This document shows, piece after piece, positions 54,822-62,753 of a stretch of 64,000 nucleotides of DNA. Both the position numbers and the translations under genes were made by a program. The stretch lies in the NCBI GenBank assembly GCA_018669475.1, contig JABHCC010000149.1, positions 62,001 to 126,000 of the forward strand. The letters are read 5' to 3'. A model generated the notes under the pieces. The model had not been told where the DNA came from, made no database searches, and saw only the letters and a list, made by a program, of their open reading frames with translations. Position 1 is the first letter of the stretch. Every line of letters starts with the position of its first letter. Source of the DNA: Bacteroidota bacterium. GTDB taxonomy: Bacteria; Bacteroidota; Bacteroidia; Bacteroidales; UBA12481.

Positions 54822-57797
54822 ATGAAGAAACATTTATTATTAAGCCTGGTTCTCATTGGAGGACTGGGTTTGTCTTCAAATTTGGCACAGATCACCGATG
54901 CTACATTCGGTGATCTGCGTGGACGACAAATCGGACCGGCCCAAATGAGTGGGCGTATCAGCAGTATTGATGCCGAAGTGAAAAACCCAAATACTATTTG
55001 GGTAGGATCTGCAGGTGGAGGTGTATGGAAATCAATAGACAAGGGAACTACTTTCAAGTCAGTGTTTGATAAGCACACCCAATCGATAGGAACTGTGAAG
55101 ATTGATCAGCTCAGACCTGATACTGTTTGGGTTGGTACTGGTGAGGTTTGGACACGAAATTCTGTTTCCATCGGTACAGGTATTTACAGAACCGTAAACG
55201 GAGGGGATAAATGGGAGTTTAAAGGATTACCGAATTCTGAACGTATTGCACGTATCATTATCCATCCTGATAATCCTGATATTTTATATGTGGCTGTGTT
55301 AGGAGCTTTGTGGGGAGATAGTGATGACAGGGGAGTGTACAAGACTACTGATGGTGGTACAAGCTGGACTAAACTGTTGTACAAATCGCCATCTACAGGT
55401 TGTTCAGATTTGATTATGGATCCTAATAATCCGGATGTTTTGTATGCGGCTATGTGGGATTTCAGAAGGGAAGCTCATTTTTTCAGATCCGGAGGACCTG
55501 GTTCAGGAATTTTCAAAACTACAGATGGTGGACAGAGTTGGGAAGAAGTAAGAAAGGGACTCCCTGAATCAACATTAGGCAGAATTGCATTGGCAATCCA
55601 TCCTCTGGAAAGCGAAGCAGTTTATGCTGTAGTTGAATCTGAGAAATCAGCTCTGTATAAGACAACTAATCAAGGAGAAAGCTGGGAGCAGTTGTCAGAT
55701 CAGGGACAAATGGGTGATCGTCCTTTCTATTACAGCCTTCTGGTTCCTGATCCTGTTGAGAAAGACAGGATATATAAGCCTGGTACACAGCTTTGGGTGA
55801 GTAAAGACGGGGGAAAGCGCTTCGACAGCCCTTCTGTATTAGGAGCTGGCTATCACAGTGACACACACGCACTTTGGATCAATCCACTTAATAACAAAGA
55901 GCTCTATTTAGGAACTGATGGAGGGGTATACATTTCTTCTGATCAAGGTAATTCCTGGAGAATGGTAAAGCAATTACCAGTATCTCAATTCTATCAGATC
56001 AGTGCAGACAATCAGGATCCTTATTGGGTATATGGTGGATTGCAGGATAACAATTCCTGGAGAGCTCCATCTTATAATCCGGGAGGTATTTGGAGTAGTG
56101 ATTGGGAGAGAATTGGATTCGGAGATGGATTTTATACATATGCTGATCCTGATAATGCCGATATCACCTATTCACAGTATCAGGGTGGCCGGATGTACAA
56201 AATGAATCATAAAACCGGAGAGACCCAGTATATCAAGCCTTTCCCGGAGGAGGGTACGGATGAACTTCGTTTTAACTGGAACTCCCCTACAATATTCGGG
56301 GCTAAAACAAATTGGCTGTATGCCGGTTCTCAATATCTGTACAGATCAAAGGACAGAGGAAATAGCTGGGAAAGAATTTCTCCGGATCTTACTACAAATG
56401 ATCCCGAAAGACAGAGGCAGGAAGAGACCGGAGGATTGACTATTGACAATAGTACTGCTGAGAACAATACGTGTATTTTGTCAATTGCTGAGTCACCAAT
56501 AAATGAAAACCTTATCTGGGTTGGTACTGATGATGGAAATGTTCAGATAAGCAGAGATGGTGGAAAATCATGGACACTTCTGAATGCCAATATTCCAGGC
56601 TTGCCTGTAAAAGCTTTTATCTCTGAAATATCCCCGAGCCGATATTCTGAAGGCGAGGCTTTCATGACAGTGGAGGCCCACAGAGATGGTAACATGAAGC
56701 CTTATGTGTATTTCACATCAGATTATGGACAGAGCTGGATTTCATTGGTGACAGATGACCTCGATAGTTATTGCCATACCATTAAGCAGGATTTGGTGAA
56801 TGAGGATCTGCTTTTCCTGGGCACTGAATTTGGTTTATTTGTCAGCCTTGATAAAGGGAAAGTATGGAAGCGATTTAAGAACAATATTCCTAAAGTTGGA
56901 GTACATGATATCATGATACATCCTGAGAAGCATGATGTTATCCTGGGTACTCATGGGAGAGGGATTATTATTATTGATGATATCTCCCCTTTGCGGGCTC
57001 TTACACTTGATAAAATGAAGGAAGATCTGGCCTTTTTGCCCTTACGTCCGTTCAATTTCAGTTCTGGAATAAGTTTGCATGGATACGGAAGCAACGAGGA
57101 TTTTGTTGGACCGAATTATGGCAACCTGCCCCGGATAGCCTACCATCTTAAGAAACGTCACATATTTGGTGATTTATATATGGAGATTTACGATGCAGAA
57201 GGTAAGTTCATTAAAAAAGTTCAGACCGGCGGACGAAAAGGTATAAACAAGGTGGTTATCCCGATCAGTCTTGATCCTCCAAAGGTGCCTGAGTCACCTG
57301 TCATGCTTGGCCAGGCCGCATTTGGTCCTTCATTAATGGCTGGAAGCTATAAGCTTAAAATAATTAAAGGAAAAAACAGCTATGAAACAGAACTGGTTCT
57401 GGGTGTGAATCCTGAATTAAGCCATTCTGCTGCAGAAAGAGATCTCCGCTACAATACCCTGATGCGTGCATACCGGATGCTGGAGGAATTGGCAGATGTT
57501 GATAAGAAGATATTAGCTCAGCATACTGATGTTCAGGCAGAATTTGATGCTTCAAAGAATAAGCGAGCAAAGAAAAAGGCACAGGAGCAGCTTGATAAAT
57601 TGATGAGTTTGCATGAAAGCATTTCAGCTACTCAGGTTGGAGAAAGTGGAATTCCGGGACAGATAAGACTACGTGAAAAAATCGCGGAAATCTATAGTGC
57701 TTTAGGGAGTTATGAAGGAGCACCAACAAATTTACAAATTAAGGCATTGGATTTATATCAGGGAGAGATTGAGAACCTGAAGAGCCTGATTAACTAA
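54822..57797 (+). CDS. BNR/VPS10-type beta-propeller protein, secreted
   Basis: A 991-residue exported protein (signal peptide to SNLAQ). About 25-740 contains repeated BNR/sortilin-like motifs (ISSDQGNSW, TTDGGTSW, SRDGGKSW, TSDYGQSW) forming two propellers. About 745-900 is a beta-sandwich, and the last 90 residues are helical with a basic stretch (ASKNKRAKKKAQEQ). The family is often labelled glycosyl hydrolase, but no catalytic residues are identifiable. Binding or structural roles are as likely. It follows the LolA-like gene by 2 bp. Confidence 0.8.
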   Translation: MKKHLLLSLVLIGGLGLSSNLAQITDATFGDLRGRQIGPAQMSGRISSIDAEVKNPNTIWVGSAGGGVWKSIDKGTTFKSVFDKHTQSIGTVKIDQLRPDTVWVGTGEVWTRNSVSIGTGIYRTVNGGDKWEFKGLPNSERIARIIIHPDNPDILYVAVLGALWGDSDDRGVYKTTDGGTSWTKLLYKSPSTGCSDLIMDPNNPDVLYAAMWDFRREAHFFRSGGPGSGIFKTTDGGQSWEEVRKGLPESTLGRIALAIHPLESEAVYAVVESEKSALYKTTNQGESWEQLSDQGQMGDRPFYYSLLVPDPVEKDRIYKPGTQLWVSKDGGKRFDSPSVLGAGYHSDTHALWINPLNNKELYLGTDGGVYISSDQGNSWRMVKQLPVSQFYQISADNQDPYWVYGGLQDNNSWRAPSYNPGGIWSSDWERIGFGDGFYTYADPDNADITYSQYQGGRMYKMNHKTGETQYIKPFPEEGTDELRFNWNSPTIFGAKTNWLYAGSQYLYRSKDRGNSWERISPDLTTNDPERQRQEETGGLTIDNSTAENNTCILSIAESPINENLIWVGTDDGNVQISRDGGKSWTLLNANIPGLPVKAFISEISPSRYSEGEAFMTVEAHRDGNMKPYVYFTSDYGQSWISLVTDDLDSYCHTIKQDLVNEDLLFLGTEFGLFVSLDKGKVWKRFKNNIPKVGVHDIMIHPEKHDVILGTHGRGIIIIDDISPLRALTLDKMKEDLAFLPLRPFNFSSGISLHGYGSNEDFVGPNYGNLPRIAYHLKKRHIFGDLYMEIYDAEGKFIKKVQTGGRKGINKVVIPISLDPPKVPESPVMLGQAAFGPSLMAGSYKLKIIKGKNSYETELVLGVNPELSHSAAERDLRYNTLMRAYRMLEELADVDKKILAQHTDVQAEFDASKNKRAKKKAQEQLDKLMSLHESISATQVGESGIPGQIRLREKIAEIYSALGSYEGAPTNLQIKALDLYQGEIENLKSLIN

Positions 57798-57849
57798 TCC
57801 ATAAAATAAGGATAGTCAGACAAGGAGAGAGGGCCGATCATAATTTTAG

Positions 57850-57857
57850 TATTTTTG
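57850..57857 (+). promoter_or_regulatory. Possible -7 box for the M28-PHP gene
   Basis: TATTTTTG matches TAnnTTTG exactly, 19 nt before the ATG at 57877. No -33 TTTG is seen at a suitable distance, so this is a weak call. Confidence 0.35.
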
Positions 57858-57876
57858 AGATATAAAGTCTAAAATT

Positions 57877-59853
57877 ATGAAAAAGCTTCTCTCCTTTATT
57901 TTGTGTGCATTTTTTGCAAGCTCCTTTTTATTTTCTCAAAACCTTGAGTATACAAAAAAGTTGTTGGACGACATTTGCTCGCCGGCTTATTTCGGACGAG
58001 GATATGTAAATGATGGAGGATTAAAAGTAGCTGAATATCTTGCTGATGAGTTGGCTAGATGGAAAGTCAAGCCATTCGGAGAAAGCTATCTGCAAGACTT
58101 TACAATGCCCATCAATTCTCAAACAAAAGCTGATCTTTGGTTTGATGGGGAGTTTGTTGAACCGACTGGAAATGTGCTGGTTGAAGCTTCATCTCCTTCT
58201 TTATCAGGAACTTATTCTGTGGTGACTTTAGATGCAAAGGTAATAAGGAATTCCCCTGCATTTTTGAGCAAGACTATGGATAACCCGGAAGCTTTTTTTC
58301 TACTCGATTCTGCCGGATTAAATAATAAGGAACTATTTGATTTTGCTAAAAATCTTCTGTACAATCCCTTAATCGAGAAGAAAGGAATAATTGAAGTCGT
58401 TTATCGCCTGCCCTTTGGAGTACCAAGAAGTCATTTTGATCCTTTTGTGAAGATCCAGCTGAATGAATCAGTCAAGCCTGAGTTGATTAAGGAGATAAAA
58501 ATTAATAGTAAAAATACTTATTTCGAGAAATTTCAGAATAGAAATGTAGTTGGATATATTCCCGGTAAAACTGATGAGTGGATTGTTTTTACAGCCCACT
58601 ATGACGGAATGGGAATGTATGGTAACGTTCTTTTTCCAGGTGCCAACGATAATGGATCTGGAACTGTTATGGTAGTTGATTTGGCCAGACATTATGCCAC
58701 AAGTAAAAAATCGAAATACTCAGTTGCAGTTGTTTTATGTGCAGGAGAGGAAGCCGGACTTCACGGCTCGAGATATTTTGCGGATAATCCACTTTTGCCT
58801 CTGGAGAATGTCAGGATGGTTATTAATCTGGATATGGTGGCATCAGGACAAACAGGAGTTACCTTATTTAATGGGTTGACCTGGCCTAAGGAAACGGAGA
58901 TGATCCAACGAATTAACAAGGAAGTAGATGCTTTTAGCAAGATACGTGTGGTTGGTCCTGCAGCAAACAGCGATCATCATCCCTTCCATCTTAAGGGAGT
59001 GCCTGCCCTGTTTTTTATTACCAGTGGGAAGGTTGGACCCGGACATACTGCTTTCGATTATGCTAAAGACTCTCACTTTCCAAGATATGATCAGATGTTT
59101 ACTCTGATTACAGACTTTATTGATCAATTACCAGGCACGCCTGAGCCTGTGAGATATCCTCTGATTGATTATCATGTGCATCTGAAAGGTGATATGACTT
59201 ATGAAATGGCTTTGGAGAAATCCAGAAAAAGTGGAATTCAGTATGGCATTGCTGTGAACTGTGGACTTGGTTTTCCGGTGAATGACGATGCAGGTGCCCT
59301 TGCCTTTCTGGAATCAATGAAAGACAGTCCCTTTATGCTGGCAATGCAGGCAGAAGGACGCGAATGGATTAGCACCTTTTCGAAGAAAGTCATCCGTCAG
59401 TTTGACTATGTTTTTACTGATGCAATGACTTACACTGATGAGAATGGTAAGAGAGTGAGATTATGGATTCCAGATGAGGTTGAGGTCGGTGATCCAGAGG
59501 TGTTTATGGATGATCTGGTTGGTCGGATAGTAAAGATTATCAGCACCGAACCCATTGATATATACGTTAATCCAACTTTCCTTCCTCCTGTTATAGCTGA
59601 TCAATACGATGCTTTATGGACTCCCGAGCGAATGGACAGGGTAATTGCTGCGGCAAAGAAGCACAGGGTAGCCATAGAGATCAATAACCGATACCGGATA
59701 CCGAGTGAAACCTTTATCAAAAGAGCAAAAGATCAGGGAGTGAAATTTGCTTTTGGAACAAACAACACCGACAGTAAAATGGGGGATCTGAATTATTGCC
59801 GAGAGATGGTAACTAAGTGCGGGCTGGTTGCTTCAGATATTTGGAAGTTGTAA
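57877..59853 (+). CDS. M28-family metallopeptidase fused to a PHP-like domain
   Basis: A 658-residue exported protein (signal peptide to FLFSQ21). Residues about 215-420 form an M28 aminopeptidase domain with His241 (TAHYDG), bridging Asp258 (GANDNGSG), Glu291-Glu292 (AGEEAGLHGS), Asp319 (NLDMV) and His367/368 (DHHPF). From residue 428 a PHP-like phosphoesterase domain starts with H433-V-H435, then MQAEGREW, IYVNPTF and EINNRYRIP, ending at IWKL. A peptidase combined with a PHP domain in one exported protein is unusual; the second substrate is unknown. The last 169 bp of the gene exist again, decayed, at 61176-61344. Confidence 0.85.
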   Translation: MKKLLSFILCAFFASSFLFSQNLEYTKKLLDDICSPAYFGRGYVNDGGLKVAEYLADELARWKVKPFGESYLQDFTMPINSQTKADLWFDGEFVEPTGNVLVEASSPSLSGTYSVVTLDAKVIRNSPAFLSKTMDNPEAFFLLDSAGLNNKELFDFAKNLLYNPLIEKKGIIEVVYRLPFGVPRSHFDPFVKIQLNESVKPELIKEIKINSKNTYFEKFQNRNVVGYIPGKTDEWIVFTAHYDGMGMYGNVLFPGANDNGSGTVMVVDLARHYATSKKSKYSVAVVLCAGEEAGLHGSRYFADNPLLPLENVRMVINLDMVASGQTGVTLFNGLTWPKETEMIQRINKEVDAFSKIRVVGPAANSDHHPFHLKGVPALFFITSGKVGPGHTAFDYAKDSHFPRYDQMFTLITDFIDQLPGTPEPVRYPLIDYHVHLKGDMTYEMALEKSRKSGIQYGIAVNCGLGFPVNDDAGALAFLESMKDSPFMLAMQAEGREWISTFSKKVIRQFDYVFTDAMTYTDENGKRVRLWIPDEVEVGDPEVFMDDLVGRIVKIISTEPIDIYVNPTFLPPVIADQYDALWTPERMDRVIAAAKKHRVAIEINNRYRIPSETFIKRAKDQGVKFAFGTNNTDSKMGDLNYCREMVTKCGLVASDIWKL

Positions 59854-59854
59854 G
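59686..59854 (+). repeat. Direct repeat copy 1: 3' end of the M28-PHP gene
   Basis: 169 bp of coding sequence plus the stop codon. The match at 61176-61344 has 11 mismatches by my hand alignment, no gaps, and an offset of exactly 1490 bp. Confidence 0.92.
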
Positions 59855-59938
59855 GTTATTCTACCGATTTGCCATTTACTACAAATCCAAACGATAAAGC
59901 CTGATGGCATTTAGATAGTGCATAATTTTTTGTTAATT

Positions 59939-59975
59939 CCATGAAATACTCAATCAAGGTTTGAGTAATTCATGG
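59939..59975. promoter_or_regulatory. 15-bp palindrome and promoter in front of the ATPase gene
   Basis: The arms CCATGAAATACTCAA (59939-59953) and TTGAGTAATTCATGG (59961-59975) are complementary apart from one mismatch, with a 7-nt spacer. A TTTG at 59960-59963 lies 21 nt before TATCTTCA (59985-59992), a near -7 box. The palindrome therefore covers the -33 element and could be an operator. It is 22 bp before the ATG. Confidence 0.65.
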
Positions 59976-59996
59976 ATAAAGTAGTATCTTCACACT

Positions 59997-61148
59997 ATGA
60001 TACAAAGAAGTGCAGAGAAAAAACTACTCGAAACTTTAAGCTTTTTTCCGGTCGTTGGAATTGTGGGACCAAGGCAAGTTGGGAAAACAACATTGGCGAA
60101 AAAATTGCAAACAATTATTGATAAGGAAAGCTTGTACATTGACCTGGAGAACCCACGCGATTTAGCCAGATTAAGCGATCCTGTACTTTTTTTTGAGACT
60201 CATGCAGATAAATGCATTCTTATTGATGAAATTCAGTTAATGCCTGAATTGTTCTCAATAATCAGGCCAATGGTTGACATGAATCGTATTCCAGGCCGCT
60301 TTATCATATTAGGATCTGCTTCTCCCATCCTTATCAGAAAAAGTTCTGAATCCCTTGCCGGAAGAATTGCCTATTTTGAATTATCGGGATTGAATTTTAC
60401 AGAGGTCAGGAAAATCAATCAAAATAAACTTTGGATGCGCGGAGGGTTCCCCGATGCATTTCTTGCACCTAACAGTGATCTTTGGAAGCAGTGGCAGGAG
60501 AATTTTATAAAGACATACATTGAAAGAGATCTACCATTGCTTGGGCTTAATATTGGCACAAAACTCTTACGGAATTTATGGACTATGATAGCGCATAGTC
60601 ATGGAAGTGTTATTAACTACACCAATATTAGTAAGTCGTTGGAGATGAGTTCAACCAGTATAAAAAAGTACATTGATTTTTTTGAGAGTGCTTTTCTATT
60701 CAGGCAACTTCAGCCTTACCATACTAATATTAAAAAAAGAGTGGTTAAATCTCCAAAGGTTTTCATCAGAGATTCCGGTGTTCTTCATAGCCTGTTGAAT
60801 ATAGATTCGGATTTTGATCTTGAAGGACATCCTATAAAAGGAAATTCTTGGGAGGGATATGTAATTGAACAGATTCTCCAGCATGCCGGATCAAACTATC
60901 AGGCATTTTTCTACAGAACCCATCAGGGTGCTGAATTGGATCTTATCCTTACCAAATCGTTACGGCCGGTTTTTGCTATTGAAATAAAATATAGCTCATC
61001 ACCGAAACTGACAAAGGGAAATCTGATATCATTCGAGGATATCCAGGCAGAACATAATTTTATTATCACACCTGATTCAGAAGATTATCTGATTAGCAGA
61101 ACCACCAGAGTCTGTAGTCTTTCAGAATTTTTAAAAACTCAGAAATAG
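59997..61148 (+). CDS. AAA_14/DUF4143 ATP-binding protein
   Basis: A 383-residue cytoplasmic protein. The Walker A motif is at residues 24-31 (GPRQVGKT) and Walker B at about 73-78 (CILIDE). The C-terminal DUF4143 half (about 180-380) has a restriction-endonuclease-like core (GAELDLILTKSL, FAIEIKYSSSPKLTKGN). The family is common in Bacteroidota, often isolated and variable between strains; its function is not established. It has its own palindromic promoter region. It is flanked by an intact gene 3' end and a decayed copy of it, so it appears to be inserted or transferred DNA. Confidence 0.88.
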   Translation: MIQRSAEKKLLETLSFFPVVGIVGPRQVGKTTLAKKLQTIIDKESLYIDLENPRDLARLSDPVLFFETHADKCILIDEIQLMPELFSIIRPMVDMNRIPGRFIILGSASPILIRKSSESLAGRIAYFELSGLNFTEVRKINQNKLWMRGGFPDAFLAPNSDLWKQWQENFIKTYIERDLPLLGLNIGTKLLRNLWTMIAHSHGSVINYTNISKSLEMSSTSIKKYIDFFESAFLFRQLQPYHTNIKKRVVKSPKVFIRDSGVLHSLLNIDSDFDLEGHPIKGNSWEGYVIEQILQHAGSNYQAFFYRTHQGAELDLILTKSLRPVFAIEIKYSSSPKLTKGNLISFEDIQAEHNFIITPDSEDYLISRTTRVCSLSEFLKTQK

Positions 61149-61175
61149 CAGCGTTGTGGGATATGTAAAAGGAAA

Positions 61176-61344
61176 AACCGATACCTGATACCAAGTGAAA
61201 CCTTCATCAAAAGAGCAAAAGATTAGGGAGTGAAATTTGCTTTTGGAACAAACAACACCGACAGTAATATGAGGGATTTGGATTATTGCCGAGAGATGGT
61301 AACTAAGTGCGGGCTGGTAGCTTCAGATCTTTGGAAGCTGTAAG
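61176..61344 (+). pseudogene. Direct repeat copy 2: decayed 3' end of an M28-PHP gene
   Basis: A remnant matching 59686-59854 with 11 differences in 169 bp. In the parental frame CAG has become TAG, so it is broken. About five of the eleven changes are synonymous, which suggests it spent time as a coding sequence before decaying. Nothing upstream of 61176 resembles the rest of the gene. Confidence 0.88.
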
Positions 61345-61411
61345 AGGGAAATTGGTATTATATGGGTTATGTTTCTTGCAGCCAAAGTTATCGCCCATGC
61401 CGGAAACACAT

Positions 61412-61444
61412 AAAAAAACCCAGGTTGTTTACCTGGGCTTTTTT
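61412..61444 (+). terminator. Rho-independent terminator
   Basis: CCCAGGT (61419-61425), loop TGTTT, ACCTGGG (61431-61437), preceded by seven A and followed by C and six T. It ends transcription of the ATPase gene and the remnant behind it. Confidence 0.85.
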
Positions 61445-61480
61445 ACAATCTCTAAGTACTCAACTTAGTTCAATTGGTCT

Positions 61481-61601
61481 GGTTGGGTAGAAAAGTCACA
61501 ATAATAGGAATGCTAATTTGGATTAGCTTTAGGTCCCCATGAGGGGGGAAACCCCGGGGTGTTACTGCTACCCGACCCCTGCACTATTTTTTTAAAATAG
61601 T
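61481..61601 (+). ncRNA. Candidate structured RNA (unassigned)
   Basis: A dense nest of complementary segments. GGTTGGGTAG (61481-61490) pairs with CTACCCGACC (61568-61577) with one G-U. AGTCACA (61494-61500) pairs with TGTTACT (61560-61566) with one mismatch. Inside are hairpins GCTAAT-TTGG-ATTAGC (61512-61527) and a G/C-rich CCCC/GGGG/CCCC region at 61535-61559. Directly after lies ACTATTTT-TTT-AAAATAGT (61583-61601). No Rfam family is recognised and the strand is not certain. It may be a non-coding RNA or the remnant of an intron or element. Confidence 0.4.
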
Positions 61602-61832
61602 AATGGCTTCACATTTTCATTATGTTTGATTTGACAGGAGTAAAAAAGCAGGGAGGAAAATCGAGGTTGGCAAGGGGGATGAAAAAAGGCCTATAGAATA
61701 ATGGGCCTTATTCTTCAGGAGTAACTGGTCATATTATCCCAAAACATGGTTTAACCTTGTGCCATTGTCGGAATCCGGCTCTAATGATTATTAAGATTTG
61801 CTTTTCAAAAACCATTTTTCCCTTTCCTCCAA
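61602..61832. other. Non-coding stretch with two mutually exclusive hairpins
   Basis: No reading frame is convincing. AAGGCC (61686-61691) can pair with GGCCTT (61704-61709), or AGAATAA (61695-61701) with TTATTCT (61708-61714), but not both. With the preceding candidate RNA and terminator, this completes the 488 bp between the gene remnant and the small-protein genes. Confidence 0.3.
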
Positions 61833-62108
61833 TTATTCTTCTTCAGGTGGTGGGTCTTTTTTAAACAATCTACCTTGAAAATTCGCACCAGTTTCATTAC
61901 CACAACACGTTACCGTATATGGATATACTTCCATGTAGTCAGTAGACCAATATTCCATTTCCAAGGTATTAGGATTTATAGTTTGAGGACATGAGGCTCC
62001 GCTACAACTACCTGATTCTTCAAAAGCAAGTCTAAAAGAAGAGCTACCAAAAAGAATGACACCACAGCTAAACAAAGTTAGCGCTACTAGAAGAAAGTTC
62101 TTTTTCAT
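61833..62108 (-). CDS. Small Cys-rich secreted protein B (NVEALA-like context)
   Basis: A 91-residue protein whose signal region (MKKNFLLVALTLFSCGVILFGSSS) is nearly identical to that of protein A at 62428. The mature part is short and rich in Cys and acid residues (EESGSCSGASC, then VTCCGN) and ends PPPEEE. It resembles in size, layout and neighbours the NVEALA-type small exported proteins that sit beside six-bladed-propeller lipoproteins in Bacteroidota, though the NVEALA motif itself is absent. Function unknown; a secreted peptide precursor or disulfide-stabilised surface peptide is possible. Confidence 0.65.
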   Translation of the reverse strand: MKKNFLLVALTLFSCGVILFGSSSFRLAFEESGSCSGASCPQTINPNTLEMEYWSTDYMEVYPYTVTCCGNETGANFQGRLFKKDPPPEEE

Positions 62109-62160
62109 AATTATTGAATTTGATTGTAATCGGAAAATATTTGGCTCCGAGATACTTTTA
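62041..62160 (-). repeat. Duplicated leader: signal-peptide coding plus upstream region, copy B
   Basis: About 120 bp covering the N-terminal coding part of protein B and its upstream spacer. It matches the corresponding region of protein A (62630-62753) closely, including CATAATTATTGAATTTGATT right at the start codon. Confidence 0.75.
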
Positions 62161-62427
62161 GTTTAGTGAAAATTTACAATTTGAGAGGTTTTCTGTACTA
62201 AATTACACTTCTTTACTGTTTTTAACGGCTATTATTTTTGTGATAATTTTATTAAACATCTAAATATCCATTACATCAAATAGAAACATAAATAAGCCAT
62301 TGGTAATGGTCAATTTTTGTGACTCTAATCAATTTATTTTATGAGGAACAAAAAGAAATCCAACGGTAACCTTGATCCTTTTCACTGGATTCCTGGAAGC
62401 TATGTTAGGTTTAGTACAATCTTAAAA
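62109..62427. other. Spacer between the two small-protein genes, with a possible propeller-gene remnant
   Basis: The first 50 bp repeat the spacer upstream of protein A. After that, 62161-62210 still weakly resembles the 3' end of the propeller gene (roughly two thirds of bases by eye) but with stops. The rest shows no gene. Confidence 0.4.
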
Positions 62428-62697
62428 TTAATTTCCCGTTGGAATAAATTCGAGGTCACATCCTGATTCATCTGGGATACAATCATTTGCGCAACACACT
62501 TTAAAAGGAGGACCGGTAACAAAGTCCGTTTTGTAATAAGTGGAATCTCCGGTGGAAGGATTGTAGCCCTGAAGACAAGCATCTCCAGAACATGTACCTT
62601 CTTCCTCAATAGGAGGGGATCCAAAAGATGAGCTACCAAAAAAAACTACACCAAAGCTAAACAAAGCTAGCGCTAGAATAAGAAGATTCTTCTTCAT
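62428..62697 (-). CDS. Small Cys-rich secreted protein A
   Basis: An 89-residue paralogue of protein B: signal region MKKNLLILALALFSFGVVFFGSSS, then a Cys-rich mature part (EEEGTCSGDACLQGYNPSTGD, split at the first Cys, then KVCCANDCIPDESGC). Six or seven cysteines suggest two or three disulfides. It lies 54 bp downstream of the propeller lipoprotein and is probably co-transcribed with it. Function unknown. The nearest analogy is the NVEALA/TolB-like-propeller pairing of Bacteroidales, which is a context inference. Confidence 0.68.
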   Translation of the reverse strand: MKKNLLILALALFSFGVVFFGSSSFGSPPIEEEGTCSGDACLQGYNPSTGDSTYYKTDFVTGPPFKVCCANDCIPDESGCDLEFIPTGN

Positions 62698-62753
62698 AAT
62701 TATTGAATTTGATTTATCGGAAAATTGAAGGCTTCCGAGATGCCTTTGAGTTT
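62630..62753 (-). repeat. Duplicated leader, copy A
   Basis: The partner of 62041-62160. It spans the start of protein A and the whole spacer up to the stop codon of the propeller gene, which shows that the duplication unit included that spacer. Confidence 0.75.

Noticed and set aside
62400-62639. A second minus-strand frame over small protein A
   Set aside because: Out of frame with the leader shared by the two paralogues and without a signal peptide.
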